A DNA stretch of 64,000 bases from Tropicibacter sp. R16_0 (GCF_017743935.1 NZ_JAGHRE010000001.1:603683-667682), one strand, 5' to 3'; positions 43,362 through 53,707 are shown, counted from the first letter of the stretch. Notes: a model not told the origin generated them from the letters alone. Numbers and translations are program-made.

Positions 43362-44369
43362 TTGACAAATATCGCTGCATTATCAAATGCCTGTATGCCG
43401 GGCTATGTGCTGAGTGCGAACCCCGCGCTGATCTGGGACGCGCGCTATAGCGATTTTGATGCACAGGCGCAGCGGCTAGAGGGGCATGATCAAAGTTATG
43501 TCCAGCTGTCGCCCGGAGCCTTTGAAGGACGGTTTCTGTCCTGCGCCCTGGGGCCGGATATCGCCATTCACATCGAACACTGCAATCAGGCGTTGGAGCA
43601 GCAGGTGTCGGGCCACTCGACAGCCCTGTCGATTGGGGTGGCCATCCAGGGACAGCAGAGCTTTCTCGCCAATGGCGAAGGGTTGTCGCCTGACGACATC
43701 CTTTTCATTCCACCCGGCAGCGATCTGCATCTGCTCAGCCCGGTGAACGGGGCGGTTCTGGCAATCACGGTGCAGGACAGCTGCCTTGCATCCTATGCCG
43801 GTCTTTCGGACCCCTTGCAGGCCTACCTGCATGGGACGCCTGAGGTCCGCATCCTGCGCAACCCCCAATTGGCTCGTCGCATTCGCGAGGATGTGGTGCA
43901 GGCCATAGAAGGGTGCAACCGTGTGGAATGTTCCCAACACGAGGCCGCGCGCATCGGGCAGGCTTTGCTGACAGGCCTGTTTGCGAAACTCTCCATCGAT
44001 CTATGCGCCATGCCTGGCGGTGATCACGGGCAGGTCCGGCAGTCTTATGATCGGTTCATGGCCTGTCGGGACACCATCCTGAGGGATTGGGAACAGGTGC
44101 ATGATCTCGATGCACTGACGGACCAGACAGGTATCAAGCGCCGGTCGCTCCAGCAGGCGTTCACGTCGCACGTCTCGGCCGGACCGCTGACCTATCATCG
44201 GATCATCCGGCTGCATCTGGTGCGCAGGGCGCTGTTGGATGAGGCCTCTCAGAGCGACAGCATCGGCGACATCGCAGCGCGGTTCGGGTTCTGGAACTGG
44301 AGCCAATTCACCCAACACTACCGCAGCCATTTCGGCGAGGTGCCGTCTCAGACGCGGGCTTTGAGCTGA
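43362..44369 (+). CDS. AraC family transcriptional regulator
   Basis: The 335-residue protein has a cupin-like sensing N-terminus and a C-terminal AraC double HTH (IIRLHLVRRALLDEASQ and DIAARFGFWNWSQFTQHYRSHFG, shown in pieces). The start is TTG 43362, because AGGAGGGGG lies a few bases upstream; an ATG at 43395 is weaker. It is divergent from the secreted hydrolase, which it probably controls. A short GCACCG/CGGTGC hairpin (43273-43288) lies between them. Confidence 0.9.
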   Translation: MTNIAALSNACMPGYVLSANPALIWDARYSDFDAQAQRLEGHDQSYVQLSPGAFEGRFLSCALGPDIAIHIEHCNQALEQQVSGHSTALSIGVAIQGQQSFLANGEGLSPDDILFIPPGSDLHLLSPVNGAVLAITVQDSCLASYAGLSDPLQAYLHGTPEVRILRNPQLARRIREDVVQAIEGCNRVECSQHEAARIGQALLTGLFAKLSIDLCAMPGGDHGQVRQSYDRFMACRDTILRDWEQVHDLDALTDQTGIKRRSLQQAFTSHVSAGPLTYHRIIRLHLVRRALLDEASQSDSIGDIAARFGFWNWSQFTQHYRSHFGEVPSQTRALS

Positions 44370-44372
44370 TAA

Positions 44373-44395
44373 GGGGAGGGCCGTTAACCCTCCCC
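44373..44395. terminator. Hairpin between convergent AraC and phosphodiesterase genes
   Basis: GGGGAGGG / CCCTCCCC, a perfect 8-bp stem with loop CCGTTAA, lies immediately after the AraC stop and 10 bp from the convergent gene end. It probably ends both transcripts. Confidence 0.6.
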
Positions 44396-44404
44396 CGAAA
44401 CGAC

Positions 44405-45241
44405 TTATTTGAGGAAGGGTTCCGCCTTCATCGTGTCAGCCACGGGCGCGCCCATCATCGACAGGATTGTGGGGGCCAGCTGCAACTGGTCGATCACATA
44501 GTCCTCGGCCGGGCCTTCGGCGTCGCCAAAGTAGTAGAGCGCCGTTTCCTGCTGCAGGGGGCCGCGCCCGCCGTGATGGCCGCGTTCGTCCTGGCCGTGG
44601 TCGGCGGTGACGATTACGTCATAACCCAACTGCCGCCACCGCGGGATGAAAGGGGCCAGCATCTCGTCCATCACGAAACAGGCATGGTCCATCTGCTGGC
44701 AGTCGTGAAAGAACCGGTGCCCCATGCTGTCGAGGGTGCAGGTGTGCAGGATGCCATAGTCCAGGCCAAACCGCAGGGCCAGATTGGTGAGCGTGCCGAA
44801 CAGGTCCACATCCGATGGGGTCATCTGGTTGTCGTGGCCATAGCCGGTCATCGAATGAAAGCGGCCGTGGTTGATCGTTTTACTCTCGGGCTCGTCATAT
44901 TCGATGTCGCGGACATAGTCGAACGGGTGGCGGTTGAAGAACTGCGACCAGAAGCTGTGGGTCACGGCACCTGTCACGCCGCCCGCTTCGCGCACCTGGG
45001 AGAAGATGTCCTTGTGGCTCAGCCGGAACACGTTGCCATTGCCGGTGCAGCCGTGTTCGGCAGGGGCCACCCCGGTGTGGATCGAGGCATAGCAACTGGC
45101 CGAGATCGACGGCAGCACCGCCCGCAGCTTCCACACGCGGGCATCGCCGCTGTCGACCCAGCCTTCGAGGTTGCCAAACAAACGGCGGAAGTTGCGCCAG
45201 GGCACACCGTCGAGAATGATCAAAAGAACTTTCCGGTCCAT
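44405..45241 (-). CDS. Alkaline-phosphatase-superfamily phosphodiesterase
   Basis: The 278-residue protein has LLIILDGVPW (metal site and first Asp), a conserved LPSISASCYASIHTG where Ser or Thr is the nucleophile in type I phosphodiesterases, and a second metal site VIVTADHGQDERGHHGG. This is the short nucleotide-pyrophosphatase/phosphodiesterase form and has no signal peptide. The start lies 153 bp downstream of the peptide-transporter operon's last gene, beyond that operon's terminator, so it probably has its own promoter. Confidence 0.85.
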   Translation of the reverse strand: MDRKVLLIILDGVPWRNFRRLFGNLEGWVDSGDARVWKLRAVLPSISASCYASIHTGVAPAEHGCTGNGNVFRLSHKDIFSQVREAGGVTGAVTHSFWSQFFNRHPFDYVRDIEYDEPESKTINHGRFHSMTGYGHDNQMTPSDVDLFGTLTNLALRFGLDYGILHTCTLDSMGHRFFHDCQQMDHACFVMDEMLAPFIPRWRQLGYDVIVTADHGQDERGHHGGRGPLQQETALYYFGDAEGPAEDYVIDQLQLAPTILSMMGAPVADTMKAEPFLK

Positions 45242-45325
45242 CGCGATCTCCTTTTCGCGTCATGGGTTTTGTCGACCTTAGGGGGCAGGGCGGGCCATGC
45301 AGGTCAATTCACGCCCCCAATAGTA

Positions 45326-45364
45326 AAATCCCGACGCCTGCCAAGATGCAAAACGCCGGGATTT
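45326..45364 (-). terminator. Terminator of the peptide-ABC transporter operon
   Basis: On the minus strand AAATCCCG ... CGGGATTT (outer stem, 8 bp) with an internal GCG/CGT stem is followed by TTACTATT. It lies 30 bp after the last gene (ATP-binding protein). Confidence 0.62.
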
Positions 45365-45393
45365 CAAATCTTCATCGAAGTGTCGTGAAACCG

Positions 45394-47031
45394 TTAGTTT
45401 CCGGCACTCTCCATCTTGCGGTTGGCGACCACTTCTTCCAGCCAGCCTAGGCGCATCTCGGGGACCGAGCTGAGCAGGAGGTCGGTGTAGTCGTCGAACG
45501 GCGGGCTCAGCACCTCGGACTTGGAGCCATAACGCGCCACACGGCCCTGATACATCACCGCGATGCTGTCGCTGATCGCGCGGACCGTCGCCAGATCGTG
45601 GGTGATGAACAGGTAGGCCACATTCTCGATCTTCTGCAGATCCAGCAGCAGCTTGAGAATGCCGTCCGCCACCAGCGGATCGAGCGCCGATGTCACCTCG
45701 TCACAGATGATCATCTTGGGCTTGGCCGCCAAAGACCGCGCTATACAGACACGCTGTTTCTGACCACCGGACAGTTCAGCCGGATAGCGATCCATGAACT
45801 TTTCGCCCAGTTCAATCTCGTCCAGAAGCTCGATGAGCCGCTTGCGCTTTTCATCGCCCCGCAGGCCGAAATAGAACTCCAGCGGACGCCCGATGATGGT
45901 GCCAACCGTCTGGCGCGGGTTCATCGCCGTGTCCGCCATCTGATAGATCATCTGCAATTCGCGCAGATCTTCCAGTGAACGGCCGGCCAGATCATTGCTG
46001 AGCGTACGCCCGGCAAAGTCGATCTGACCATCGCGCGGCGGCAACAGGCCTGTGATCACGCGGGCCAGTGTCGACTTGCCCGACCCGGATTCGCCCACCA
46101 CAGCCAGGGTTTGACCCGGGTGAAGCTCGACGTTGACGTTATGCAGGACGTCAAAGTTGGTGCCCTTGTAGCGCGCTGTGATATTCTTGACGCTCAGCAC
46201 CGGTTCCGGGGTAGGGGGCTTCTCCTCATGCTCGATCGACCGGACCGAGACCAGCGCCTGCGTGTACTCATCTTGCGGGCGGTTTATGATCTGGTCGGTG
46301 TCCCCGTATTCGATGGTGTTGCCCATCCGCAGAACCATGATGTCGTCGCTTACCTGCGCCACAACCGCCAGGTCGTGGGTGATGTAGAGCGCGGCAACGC
46401 CGGTGTCTGCAATGGCCTCTTTGATCGCCATCAGAACGTCGATTTGCGTGGTCACGTCCAGAGCCGTTGTCGGCTCGTCGAACACCACCAGATCCGGCTC
46501 GGGGCAGAGCGCCAGAGCGGTCATGCAGCGTTGCAGCTGACCACCTGATACCTGGTGCGGATACCGCTCGCCGATGTTATCGGGGTCGGGCAGACCCAGC
46601 TTGGCAAACAGGGTCCGCGCGCGGGCTTCGGCGTCCTTGCGGCTGAACTTCTTCTGTTCAACTGCGGCTTCAACCACCTGGTCCATGATCTTTTTGGCCG
46701 GATTGAACGAGGCCGCCGCCGATTGCGACACGTATGTCACCTCGGCACCGCGCAGGTTGCGGATGTCTTTGATCCCGGATTTCAGGATGTCCCGGCCATT
46801 GACCCAGACCTCGCCCCCGGTGATCTTCACACCGCCCCGGCCATAGGCCATCGAGGCCAGACCAATGGTGGACTTACCGGCCCCGGATTCCCCGATCAGA
46901 CCCAGCACCTTGCCGCGCTCGAGGTCGAAATCGACCCCGTGCACGATCTCGATGTCATGGGGCTTTTCGCCCGGTGGATAGACCGTCGCACCGATCTTGA
47001 GGCCGCGTACTTTCAGCAGAGTGTCGCTCAT
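45394..47031 (-). CDS. Dipeptide/oligopeptide-type ABC ATP-binding protein, fused DppD-DppF
   Basis: The 545-residue protein has two complete ATPase domains: Walker A GESGAGKST with VSGGQLQR and LVVFDEPTTALD, then GESGSGKST with LSGGQKQR and MIICDEVTSALD. In E. coli these are two proteins. The fusion is common in alphaproteobacteria. It overlaps the upstream permease by 4 bases. It provides energy for peptide-type uptake. Confidence 0.94.
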   Translation of the reverse strand: MSDTLLKVRGLKIGATVYPPGEKPHDIEIVHGVDFDLERGKVLGLIGESGAGKSTIGLASMAYGRGGVKITGGEVWVNGRDILKSGIKDIRNLRGAEVTYVSQSAAASFNPAKKIMDQVVEAAVEQKKFSRKDAEARARTLFAKLGLPDPDNIGERYPHQVSGGQLQRCMTALALCPEPDLVVFDEPTTALDVTTQIDVLMAIKEAIADTGVAALYITHDLAVVAQVSDDIMVLRMGNTIEYGDTDQIINRPQDEYTQALVSVRSIEHEEKPPTPEPVLSVKNITARYKGTNFDVLHNVNVELHPGQTLAVVGESGSGKSTLARVITGLLPPRDGQIDFAGRTLSNDLAGRSLEDLRELQMIYQMADTAMNPRQTVGTIIGRPLEFYFGLRGDEKRKRLIELLDEIELGEKFMDRYPAELSGGQKQRVCIARSLAAKPKMIICDEVTSALDPLVADGILKLLLDLQKIENVAYLFITHDLATVRAISDSIAVMYQGRVARYGSKSEVLSPPFDDYTDLLLSSVPEMRLGWLEEVVANRKMESAGN

Positions 47032-47846
47032 CCGCGGCCTCCTTTCAGGGATGTGGTCCGGTTCAGAATCCAGTCAGCCACCAGGTTGACAGAGATCGCC
47101 AGCGTGGCGATGGCCACGGCAGGATAGAGCGCCGCACCGATACCAAAGTTGATGCCTTCCTTGTTCTCTTTCACGATGCCACCCCAGTCTGCGAGCGGCG
47201 GTTGAACGCCAACACCCAGGAACGACAGGGTCGAGATGAACAGAACCATGAAGATGAACCGCAGACCCAGTTCCGCCACCAGCGGCGACAGGGCATTGGG
47301 CAGGATCTCACGGAAGATGATCCACTTGAGCTTTTCACCCCGCAGACGCGCGGCCTCGACATAGTCCATGACCGAGATGTCCACCGCGACCGCACGGGCC
47401 AGACGATACACACGGGTCGAGTCGAGCAAGCCCATGAGGACGATCAGGGTCACAACAGTGGCCTCGATCGACGACAGGATAACCAGCGCCAGGATCAGCG
47501 ACGGAATCGACATGAAGAGGTCAACCAGACGCGACAGCGCCATGTCGACCCAACCACCCATGACGGCCGCGAAGAAGCCCAGGGTAGAGCCGGTCACAAA
47601 GCTCAGGATCGTGGCCAGGGTCGCGATCCAGATTGTGGTGCGCCCGCCATAGATCATGCGGCTCAGCAGGTCGCGACCAATCTGGTCGGTGCCCAGTAGG
47701 TGCTCGGCTGACGAGGGTTCCCAGACGTCGCCCACAACTTCGGCCATGCCATAGGGGGCAATGACGGGAGCCAGGGCGGCGGCGATGAAATAGGTTGCCG
47801 TGATCACCAATCCGATCAGGGCTGAGAGAGGGATATTCTTCATCAT
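47028..47846 (-). CDS. Peptide-type ABC transporter permease (DppC-like)
   Basis: The 272-residue protein has an N-terminal helix, a DppC N-domain-like LLGTDQIGRDLLSRMIYGGR and an EAA loop (EAARLRGEKLKWIIFREILPN). It pairs with the DppB-like permease encoded just upstream, the two genes overlapping by ATGA. Confidence 0.94.
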   Translation of the reverse strand: MMKNIPLSALIGLVITATYFIAAALAPVIAPYGMAEVVGDVWEPSSAEHLLGTDQIGRDLLSRMIYGGRTTIWIATLATILSFVTGSTLGFFAAVMGGWVDMALSRLVDLFMSIPSLILALVILSSIEATVVTLIVLMGLLDSTRVYRLARAVAVDISVMDYVEAARLRGEKLKWIIFREILPNALSPLVAELGLRFIFMVLFISTLSFLGVGVQPPLADWGGIVKENKEGINFGIGAALYPAVAIATLAISVNLVADWILNRTTSLKGGRG

Positions 47847-48799
47847 TTTGGATGCCTCAGCCTTGGGTTGGTGAGAATGGAGACGACGTCGGCAAAGATG
47901 TTGAGCAGGATGTAAACCGCGGCAAAGATCACACCGCAGGCCAGCACAACCGGCACATCACGTTTCACCACTGCGTCCACCAAATACTGTCCCATGCCGG
48001 GATAGGCGAACACCACCTCGACCACGACCACACCTACGACCAGATAGGCCATGTTGATCATCACAACGTTGACGATCGGTGCGATGGCGTTGGGGAAGGC
48101 GTGACGCGCGATGACCTGGAAGCCGGTCAGACCCTTGAGTTCGGCCGTCTCGATATAGGCCGACTGCATCACGTTCAGGATTGCAGCACGGGTCATGCGC
48201 ATCATGTGCGCCAGAACCACCAGCACCAGAACGGCCACAGGCAGGGCAATCGCGTGCAGCTTGTCCAGCAGGTCCATCGAGGGCGAGATATTCGCAAACG
48301 AGGGCGCCCAGAACAGCTTCACGGCGAAGAAGAAGATCAGGATATAGGCAATCATGAACTCGGGCAGAGAGATTGAGGCCAGGGTGACACCCGAAATCGC
48401 CTTGTCCGGCCAGCGGTTCTGATAGCGCACGGCAATCAGGCCGAGGAGAATGGCCAGCGGCACCGAAATCAACGCAGCCCAGAAGGCCAGGAACAGCGTG
48501 TTCGCCATACGCGATGCGACACTGCTTGCGATATCCAGTTTGTTGGTCAGGGCGACACCCATGTCGCCTGTCAGAATTCCACCCAGCCATTCGAAATAGC
48601 GGGTCAATGCGGGTCGGTTCAGACCCATCTCCTCGCGCAGGTTGGCAAGGGATTCAGCGGTTGCGGCTTGTCCCAGGATGGCTTGCGCTGCATCTCCGGG
48701 AAGGGCTTCGGTCAATCCAAAGATCAAGGCCGAAGCGGCGAGGAGCAGTAGGGCGCCCAACGCTAAGCGTTGAGCGACCAGTTTTACAATCGGATGCAT
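47843..48799 (-). CDS. Peptide-type ABC transporter permease (DppB-like)
   Basis: The 318-residue membrane protein has the DppB pattern: LPGDAAQAIL near the start, six helices and the EAA loop (TAELKGLTGFQVIARHAFPN). It forms the channel with the DppC-like protein. It is 12 bp downstream of the binding-protein gene. Confidence 0.94.
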   Translation of the reverse strand: MHPIVKLVAQRLALGALLLLAASALIFGLTEALPGDAAQAILGQAATAESLANLREEMGLNRPALTRYFEWLGGILTGDMGVALTNKLDIASSVASRMANTLFLAFWAALISVPLAILLGLIAVRYQNRWPDKAISGVTLASISLPEFMIAYILIFFFAVKLFWAPSFANISPSMDLLDKLHAIALPVAVLVLVVLAHMMRMTRAAILNVMQSAYIETAELKGLTGFQVIARHAFPNAIAPIVNVVMINMAYLVVGVVVVEVVFAYPGMGQYLVDAVVKRDVPVVLACGVIFAAVYILLNIFADVVSILTNPRLRHPK

Positions 48800-48811
48800 C
48801 CGTTCTGGACC

Positions 48812-50401
48812 TTAGGCTTTCCAGGTCTTCTTGAACGCGTACCAGTTCATGACCGGGCCGTTCGGGTCGGGCTCATAGTTCTGAACCGAGCTCGAAACAG
48901 CGTCGATGAAGTCATTGAACATCGGCAGGATCAGGCCGCCTTCGTCGCGCAGCATGCGACCCATCTGCGAGTAGGTCTCTTTGCGCTTGCCTTCGTCCAG
49001 CTCGGCGCGGGCCGACAGGAGCATTTCGTCAAAGGCAGGTACTTTCCAGCGGGTGTCGTTCCAGTCTGCGGTCGACAGGTAAGCTGTCGAATACATCTGG
49101 TCCTGAACCGGACGGCCACCCCAGTACGAGCAGCAGAAGGGCTGCTTGTTCCAGACTTCCGACCAGTAGCCATCGTTGGGCTCACGCTTGATTTCCAGCG
49201 GGATGCCAGCGGCTTGGGCCGACTGCTGGAACAGGGCGGCTGCGTCCACAGCACCCGGGAAGGCGCCGTCTGCGGTGCGCAGGATGATCGGCGAGCCATC
49301 GTGGCCCGACTTCTCATAGTGCTCCTTGGCTTTTGCCATGTCATGCGCACGCTGCGGGATGGTGTCATCAAACAGCGGGTAGGCTGCGTTGATGGGCATA
49401 TCGTTGCCAACACCGCCATAGCCGCGCAGGATCTTTTCGACCATCTCTTCGCGGTTTACCGCATATTTCAGCGCCAGGCGCAGCTCGTTCACGTCGAACG
49501 GTGCGGTGTCCACGTGCATGATGAACACATAGTGGCCGCGACCCGATACGTTACGAACCGCCAGATTCGGCGCGCGATCGAGCAGCTGAGCGATCTTGGG
49601 TTCCACGCGGTTGATGATGTCGACCTGACCCGACTGCAGCGCCGCGGTACGGGCGGTCGCGTCGTTGAGGGTGATCACCTCGGTGCTGTCATAATGCGCA
49701 ACATCGTCGCCGCCCCAGTAGTTGGGGTTGCGCTTGAAGGTCATGCGAACGCCCGGCTCATCGCTTTCCAGCATGTAGGCACCGGTACTGATCCCGGCGG
49801 TCGGGTTGTCGAAGCCACCATCAGGCTGGATCACCAGGTGATAGTCGCCGATCAGATAGGGCATGTCGGCGTTGCCGACACCCAGGGTCAGTTCGAACAC
49901 GTCACCGTCTGCACGCATCGACTCGATGCCTTTGACGATGCCCAATGCGCCCGACTGCGAATCTTCGTTGGTGTGACGCTCCATGGTGCGCATCACGTCT
50001 TCGGCAGTCACGGATTTGCCGTTCGAGAATTCGATGCCCTGACGGATCTTGAAGCGCCAGGTCTTGGCGTCTGCCGAGCCTTCCCAGCTCTCGGCGACCA
50101 GGCCCTCCAATTGACCGTCCGGGCCGACCTCGACCAGGGTTTCGCCCCACTGACGGCCACCCGCGATCGGAACATCCGAAGCCCAGAGTGCCGGGTCTTG
50201 CGAGTTGGTGGATTCACCGCCCTGAACACCCATGCGCAGGGTGCCGCCCTTGACCGGGCTGGCCGCCTTGGCGGCGTCGGCAAACATCGAGCTGGCGACG
50301 GCCGCTGAAACGCCCAGTGCCGCAGCTTTGCCCATAAACTCGCGGCGGGTCATTTTCCCGGCCGTCACGTTCTGAGCCATATAGTCGAGTTGATCTTTCA
50401 T
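48812..50401 (-). CDS. Peptide-type ABC substrate-binding protein with Tat signal
   Basis: The 529-residue family 5 binding protein begins with a twin-arginine signal (TRREFMGKAAALGVSAAVAS). The body has typical FLKVRQGIEFSNGK-like and WRFKIRQGIEFSNGK patterns of DppA/OppA relatives. It should be exported folded and binds a peptide or peptide-like ligand in the periplasm. It is the first gene of the transporter operon, 118 bp after the CocE/NonD gene. Confidence 0.93.
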   Translation of the reverse strand: MKDQLDYMAQNVTAGKMTRREFMGKAAALGVSAAVASSMFADAAKAASPVKGGTLRMGVQGGESTNSQDPALWASDVPIAGGRQWGETLVEVGPDGQLEGLVAESWEGSADAKTWRFKIRQGIEFSNGKSVTAEDVMRTMERHTNEDSQSGALGIVKGIESMRADGDVFELTLGVGNADMPYLIGDYHLVIQPDGGFDNPTAGISTGAYMLESDEPGVRMTFKRNPNYWGGDDVAHYDSTEVITLNDATARTAALQSGQVDIINRVEPKIAQLLDRAPNLAVRNVSGRGHYVFIMHVDTAPFDVNELRLALKYAVNREEMVEKILRGYGGVGNDMPINAAYPLFDDTIPQRAHDMAKAKEHYEKSGHDGSPIILRTADGAFPGAVDAAALFQQSAQAAGIPLEIKREPNDGYWSEVWNKQPFCCSYWGGRPVQDQMYSTAYLSTADWNDTRWKVPAFDEMLLSARAELDEGKRKETYSQMGRMLRDEGGLILPMFNDFIDAVSSSVQNYEPDPNGPVMNWYAFKKTWKA

Positions 50402-50519
50402 TGATTACTCCCGTTGAGTGGTCGCGCGATTTGCGCTGTTTTTGTTGATTGGTGAGTCAAGGTTTGCGTATTTCCCCCCATCGGGCAAGCCTCAATGCAG
50501 GGCTTTGCCCGGACCGAAG

Positions 50520-52514
50520 TTACATTTCGGTTCTTGGAATTTTATCACTCAGGTCGCGTTTGTACACAAGGGTGTCGTTTTCATAGGCAAACAAGCTGGC
50601 TTTGAGGTGGAAATCCGCGTGATCGGCCCACATTTCACAATGTGTTTCTGTGCGAATATTCCAGTCGCCGCGGCCCATTTCATCGGTCCAATGGCACGTT
50701 CCGCGTGCAGAAAGTGGGTCATCGGGGTGAATCACCCAGGTTTCGCGCGCGACACTCGCGGTCATCAAACCGTGGTCGTCGTCTATGGTGCGTCCGTTGT
50801 CGTCTTCGATGATCAAGCGCACCTCGCCGGTGGCGTGATCGATCTCGGTGCGGCGCGTGTTGGAGCTGTCTTTCAGAACCGTGATCTTCCAGGGCTCATC
50901 CGCATCGGCCGGGGGAAAGGTCCATTCGTCGTTTGATCCGGCGGGGCGCATCGGCAGATCAATCTGGCCTTGGGTAAGGGCTAGTGTGGGCCGCTCGGGC
51001 GAAGGCCAGATCATCGGCCAGTAGCTGGTCGAGACCGCAACCCGCAAACGGTGTCCCTTTGGCACGCGGTACGCGATGTGATCGAGGTCGAGCGTGATGT
51101 CATAGCTTTCACCGGGTTTCAGCGGCGTGGGATCGCTGTGGCTGTCGCGGTGGGTCAGGTTCAGAACGCCATAGGTGATCCGTGACGAGGTGCCATCGGG
51201 CAGCACGTGGTTCAGCCGCACCGCGATCTGGGCTTGCTGCTTGTCCGAGGTCAGCGACAGCCGGATGCGCGGCGCGCCAACGATATCCAAGTCAGCTTCG
51301 AGTGGATCACTGTCACAGCAGCACGACAAAGCGTCATCCATGCGCTGGTCGCCAGGCAGTTCTGGTCCGGCCCAGAAGCTTCCGTATTCACCGCACTCCA
51401 TCCCGCAGTGCAGCGGCGTGTTGATTTGCCTGTCCAGCGGCCCCTCTGGCCCGAGACCATGATTACTCAGATGCCAGGTTTCGGTCGGCAGATGTGAGGT
51501 CGCGCCTTCGGTTTCGACGATCCAGCGCCCCTCGCGGTGTTCGGACCGGCGCTCGGGTGCCACGCCATCCATCACGTAAGCACGGTAATCGGGGTCATCC
51601 TCGGCCCCGTTTTCGATGCCTTTCAGCCAGCGATCCCACCAGCGTAGAGCTTCTTGCAGGAAGCCGATGCGCGGGCCGGGGATGGCGAAATGCGGGTATT
51701 TGTGAATCCAGGGCCCGTTGATGCCCTTGGTCGGCACCGACAGGTTTTCCACCAGCAGGGGGACTGTGTTCATGTAACTGTCGCCCCAGCCGCTGAAGGT
51801 CAACACAGGTGTGCGGATCGCCGAAAAATCCTCGCAGATCGAGCCATGCTGCCAATAGGTGTCGCGGGTTTGGTGGCGCAGCCAGACGGTGGGCAGGAAC
51901 GGCTCGTTCTCCAACCGCTCCATCCACATCTCGCGCCAGGCGTCCCCGACCAGCGCCGGGTCCGGCGCTCGAGAGGAGAACGACCACATGGTCGCGCCCC
52001 AGCCCAGGTTCTCGTTCAGCAGGCATCCGCCTTTGTAGTGGATGTCATCAGCGTATCGGTCAGCCGTCGAACAAAGCGACACCACCGCCTTGAGCGGGTC
52101 TGGCTGCAGCGCCGCCACCTGCAACGCATTGAACCCGCCCCAGCTGATCCCCATCATGCCGACCGACCCGCTGCACCAATCCTGCGCGGCAAGCCAGTGG
52201 ATCACCTCGACCGCATCGTCGAGCTCTTGCTGGGTGTATTCATCTTCCATTAGCCCCTGGCTGTCGCCGTTACCCCGGATGTCGACCCGGATACAGGCAT
52301 AACCGCGTTTGGCCATGTATGGGTGGGTCAGCGCATCGCGGGCGCAAGTGCCGTCGCGTTTGCGATAGGGCAGGTATTCAAGGATGGCCGGAACAGGTGC
52401 CGTGCCAGCGTTCTTGGGGCGCCAGATGCGCGCCGACAGGCGGCAGCCGTCTGACAGGGTGATTCCGACGTCGGGAAGCTCTTCGATGTCCAGCAGGGTA
52501 TTTGGGCTTGTCAT
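50520..52514 (-). CDS. CocE/NonD family hydrolase (X-Pro-peptidase-like)
   Basis: The 664-residue protein has an alpha/beta hydrolase core with nucleophile GISWGGFN (Ser), an early ILEYLPYRKRDGT and a C-terminal jelly-roll domain (DFHLKASLFAYEND region). Relatives include cocaine esterase, glutaryl-7-ACA acylase and X-Pro dipeptidyl-peptidase. It has no signal peptide, so it acts in the cytoplasm on an imported ester, amide or peptide; the adjacent peptide-type ABC importer probably delivers the substrate. ATG 52514 is chosen; an upstream in-frame ATG at 52550 is also possible. Confidence 0.88.
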   Translation of the reverse strand: MTSPNTLLDIEELPDVGITLSDGCRLSARIWRPKNAGTAPVPAILEYLPYRKRDGTCARDALTHPYMAKRGYACIRVDIRGNGDSQGLMEDEYTQQELDDAVEVIHWLAAQDWCSGSVGMMGISWGGFNALQVAALQPDPLKAVVSLCSTADRYADDIHYKGGCLLNENLGWGATMWSFSSRAPDPALVGDAWREMWMERLENEPFLPTVWLRHQTRDTYWQHGSICEDFSAIRTPVLTFSGWGDSYMNTVPLLVENLSVPTKGINGPWIHKYPHFAIPGPRIGFLQEALRWWDRWLKGIENGAEDDPDYRAYVMDGVAPERRSEHREGRWIVETEGATSHLPTETWHLSNHGLGPEGPLDRQINTPLHCGMECGEYGSFWAGPELPGDQRMDDALSCCCDSDPLEADLDIVGAPRIRLSLTSDKQQAQIAVRLNHVLPDGTSSRITYGVLNLTHRDSHSDPTPLKPGESYDITLDLDHIAYRVPKGHRLRVAVSTSYWPMIWPSPERPTLALTQGQIDLPMRPAGSNDEWTFPPADADEPWKITVLKDSSNTRRTEIDHATGEVRLIIEDDNGRTIDDDHGLMTASVARETWVIHPDDPLSARGTCHWTDEMGRGDWNIRTETHCEMWADHADFHLKASLFAYENDTLVYKRDLSDKIPRTEM

Positions 52515-52603
52515 GCCCCCGACTGTTCCGGGCGGCAAGCGACACGTCAAGCACAGGAAGCGACCGGCAAAATGCCATTCACGACAGCAGAACCTGCGAC
52601 GAC

Positions 52604-53707
52604 TTACGTACGTATAGCGACCAGAAGGTCCATGACATTGGTGCCGGTGGGGCCTGTCATCAAAAGCGCGTTCTTCTGCGCCAGAAAAGACCCGCTGTCG
52701 GCAGCGGTCAAAAACGACTCTGCGGCGCTGGTCCAGGTCGTCCCATCGACGATTCCACCGGCGGCATCTGTTGGCCCGTCGGTGCCATCGGTTCCCCCGA
52801 CCAGAATGGTCAGATCGGTCTGGCCCTCGATCTCTTTGGCCAACGCCAAAGCCAGCGCCTGGTTGCGGCCGCCTTGGCCGGGGTTTTCAGGCAGAACCAC
52901 GGTCGGCTCACCACCCAGAACCACCACACCGCGCGGCATATCGCGGAGCTGCGCGCCCACCTGTGCGGCTAATGTCGGCAGGTCTTGATGAAGCGCTTCT
53001 GAATTGGCGACGACCTCCAGTCCCAGCTCTGCGGCCTTGTCGGCGGCAGCGGCGCGGGCATGTGCGTTGCTGGCGATGATCCGCGCCTGGGCTATAAAAT
53101 CATGGTGATCCGGCAAGGCACCGATGCCCGAGCCGATAACCATCAGATCATCCCCCGGCACATCAGAAATCGCTAGAACGTCAACATGTGCGCCTTTGAA
53201 ACCCACCAACAGATTGCCGCCCTTCACGCGCGAAATCTTGCGTCGTTCGGCATTCATGGCGGTGATGTCCAACCCTTCGGCCAACAGGCGCGTGTTCAGT
53301 GCGGTCAGGTCGTCCAGGTCGTGACCCTCGACCAGATCCTCGGCCAGGGAAGAGGCCCCACCGGACACCAGCAACAGCAGCGAACTGTCCTTTGGCATGG
53401 TTTCAACCGCTTGGCGCAGCGCGCGCCCACCGGCCAGGCTTCTGGCATCGGGCACAGGGTGGGCGGCTTCGATCAGTTCGACATCTTTGGGCAAGCCTTC
53501 GCCGTGGCCGTCCTTGGTGACCACCAGGCAGGGCGTGCCGGGAAAACGGTCAAGTGCTGCCTGCGCCATCGCAGCAGCGGCTTTGCCGACGGCCAGAATG
53601 CGATCAGGGCGCGTGCTGTTTTTTAGGGCCAGTTCAGTTGCCGCGTAACCGCCAACGGCATCCACACCGGCTTGCCAGATTGCGCGGGCTTGGTCCTGAG
53701 GTGTCAT
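52604..53707 (-). CDS. Glycerate 2-kinase, MOFRL family
   Basis: The 367-residue protein has [25 protein letters not shown] and the MOFRL tail ([20 protein letters not shown]) of glycerate kinases formerly called hydroxypyruvate reductases (TtuD/GckA). It phosphorylates D-glycerate to 2-phosphoglycerate. It is somewhat shorter than the usual ~420 residues. It overlaps dtd by ATGA and is the last gene of a four-gene operon. Confidence 0.9.
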   Translation of the reverse strand: MTPQDQARAIWQAGVDAVGGYAATELALKNSTRPDRILAVGKAAAAMAQAALDRFPGTPCLVVTKDGHGEGLPKDVELIEAAHPVPDARSLAGGRALRQAVETMPKDSSLLLLVSGGASSLAEDLVEGHDLDDLTALNTRLLAEGLDITAMNAERRKISRVKGGNLLVGFKGAHVDVLAISDVPGDDLMVIGSGIGALPDHHDFIAQARIIASNAHARAAAADKAAELGLEVVANSEALHQDLPTLAAQVGAQLRDMPRGVVVLGGEPTVVLPENPGQGGRNQALALALAKEIEGQTDLTILVGGTDGTDGPTDAAGGIVDGTTWTSAAESFLTAADSGSFLAQKNALLMTGPTGTNVMDLLVAIRT

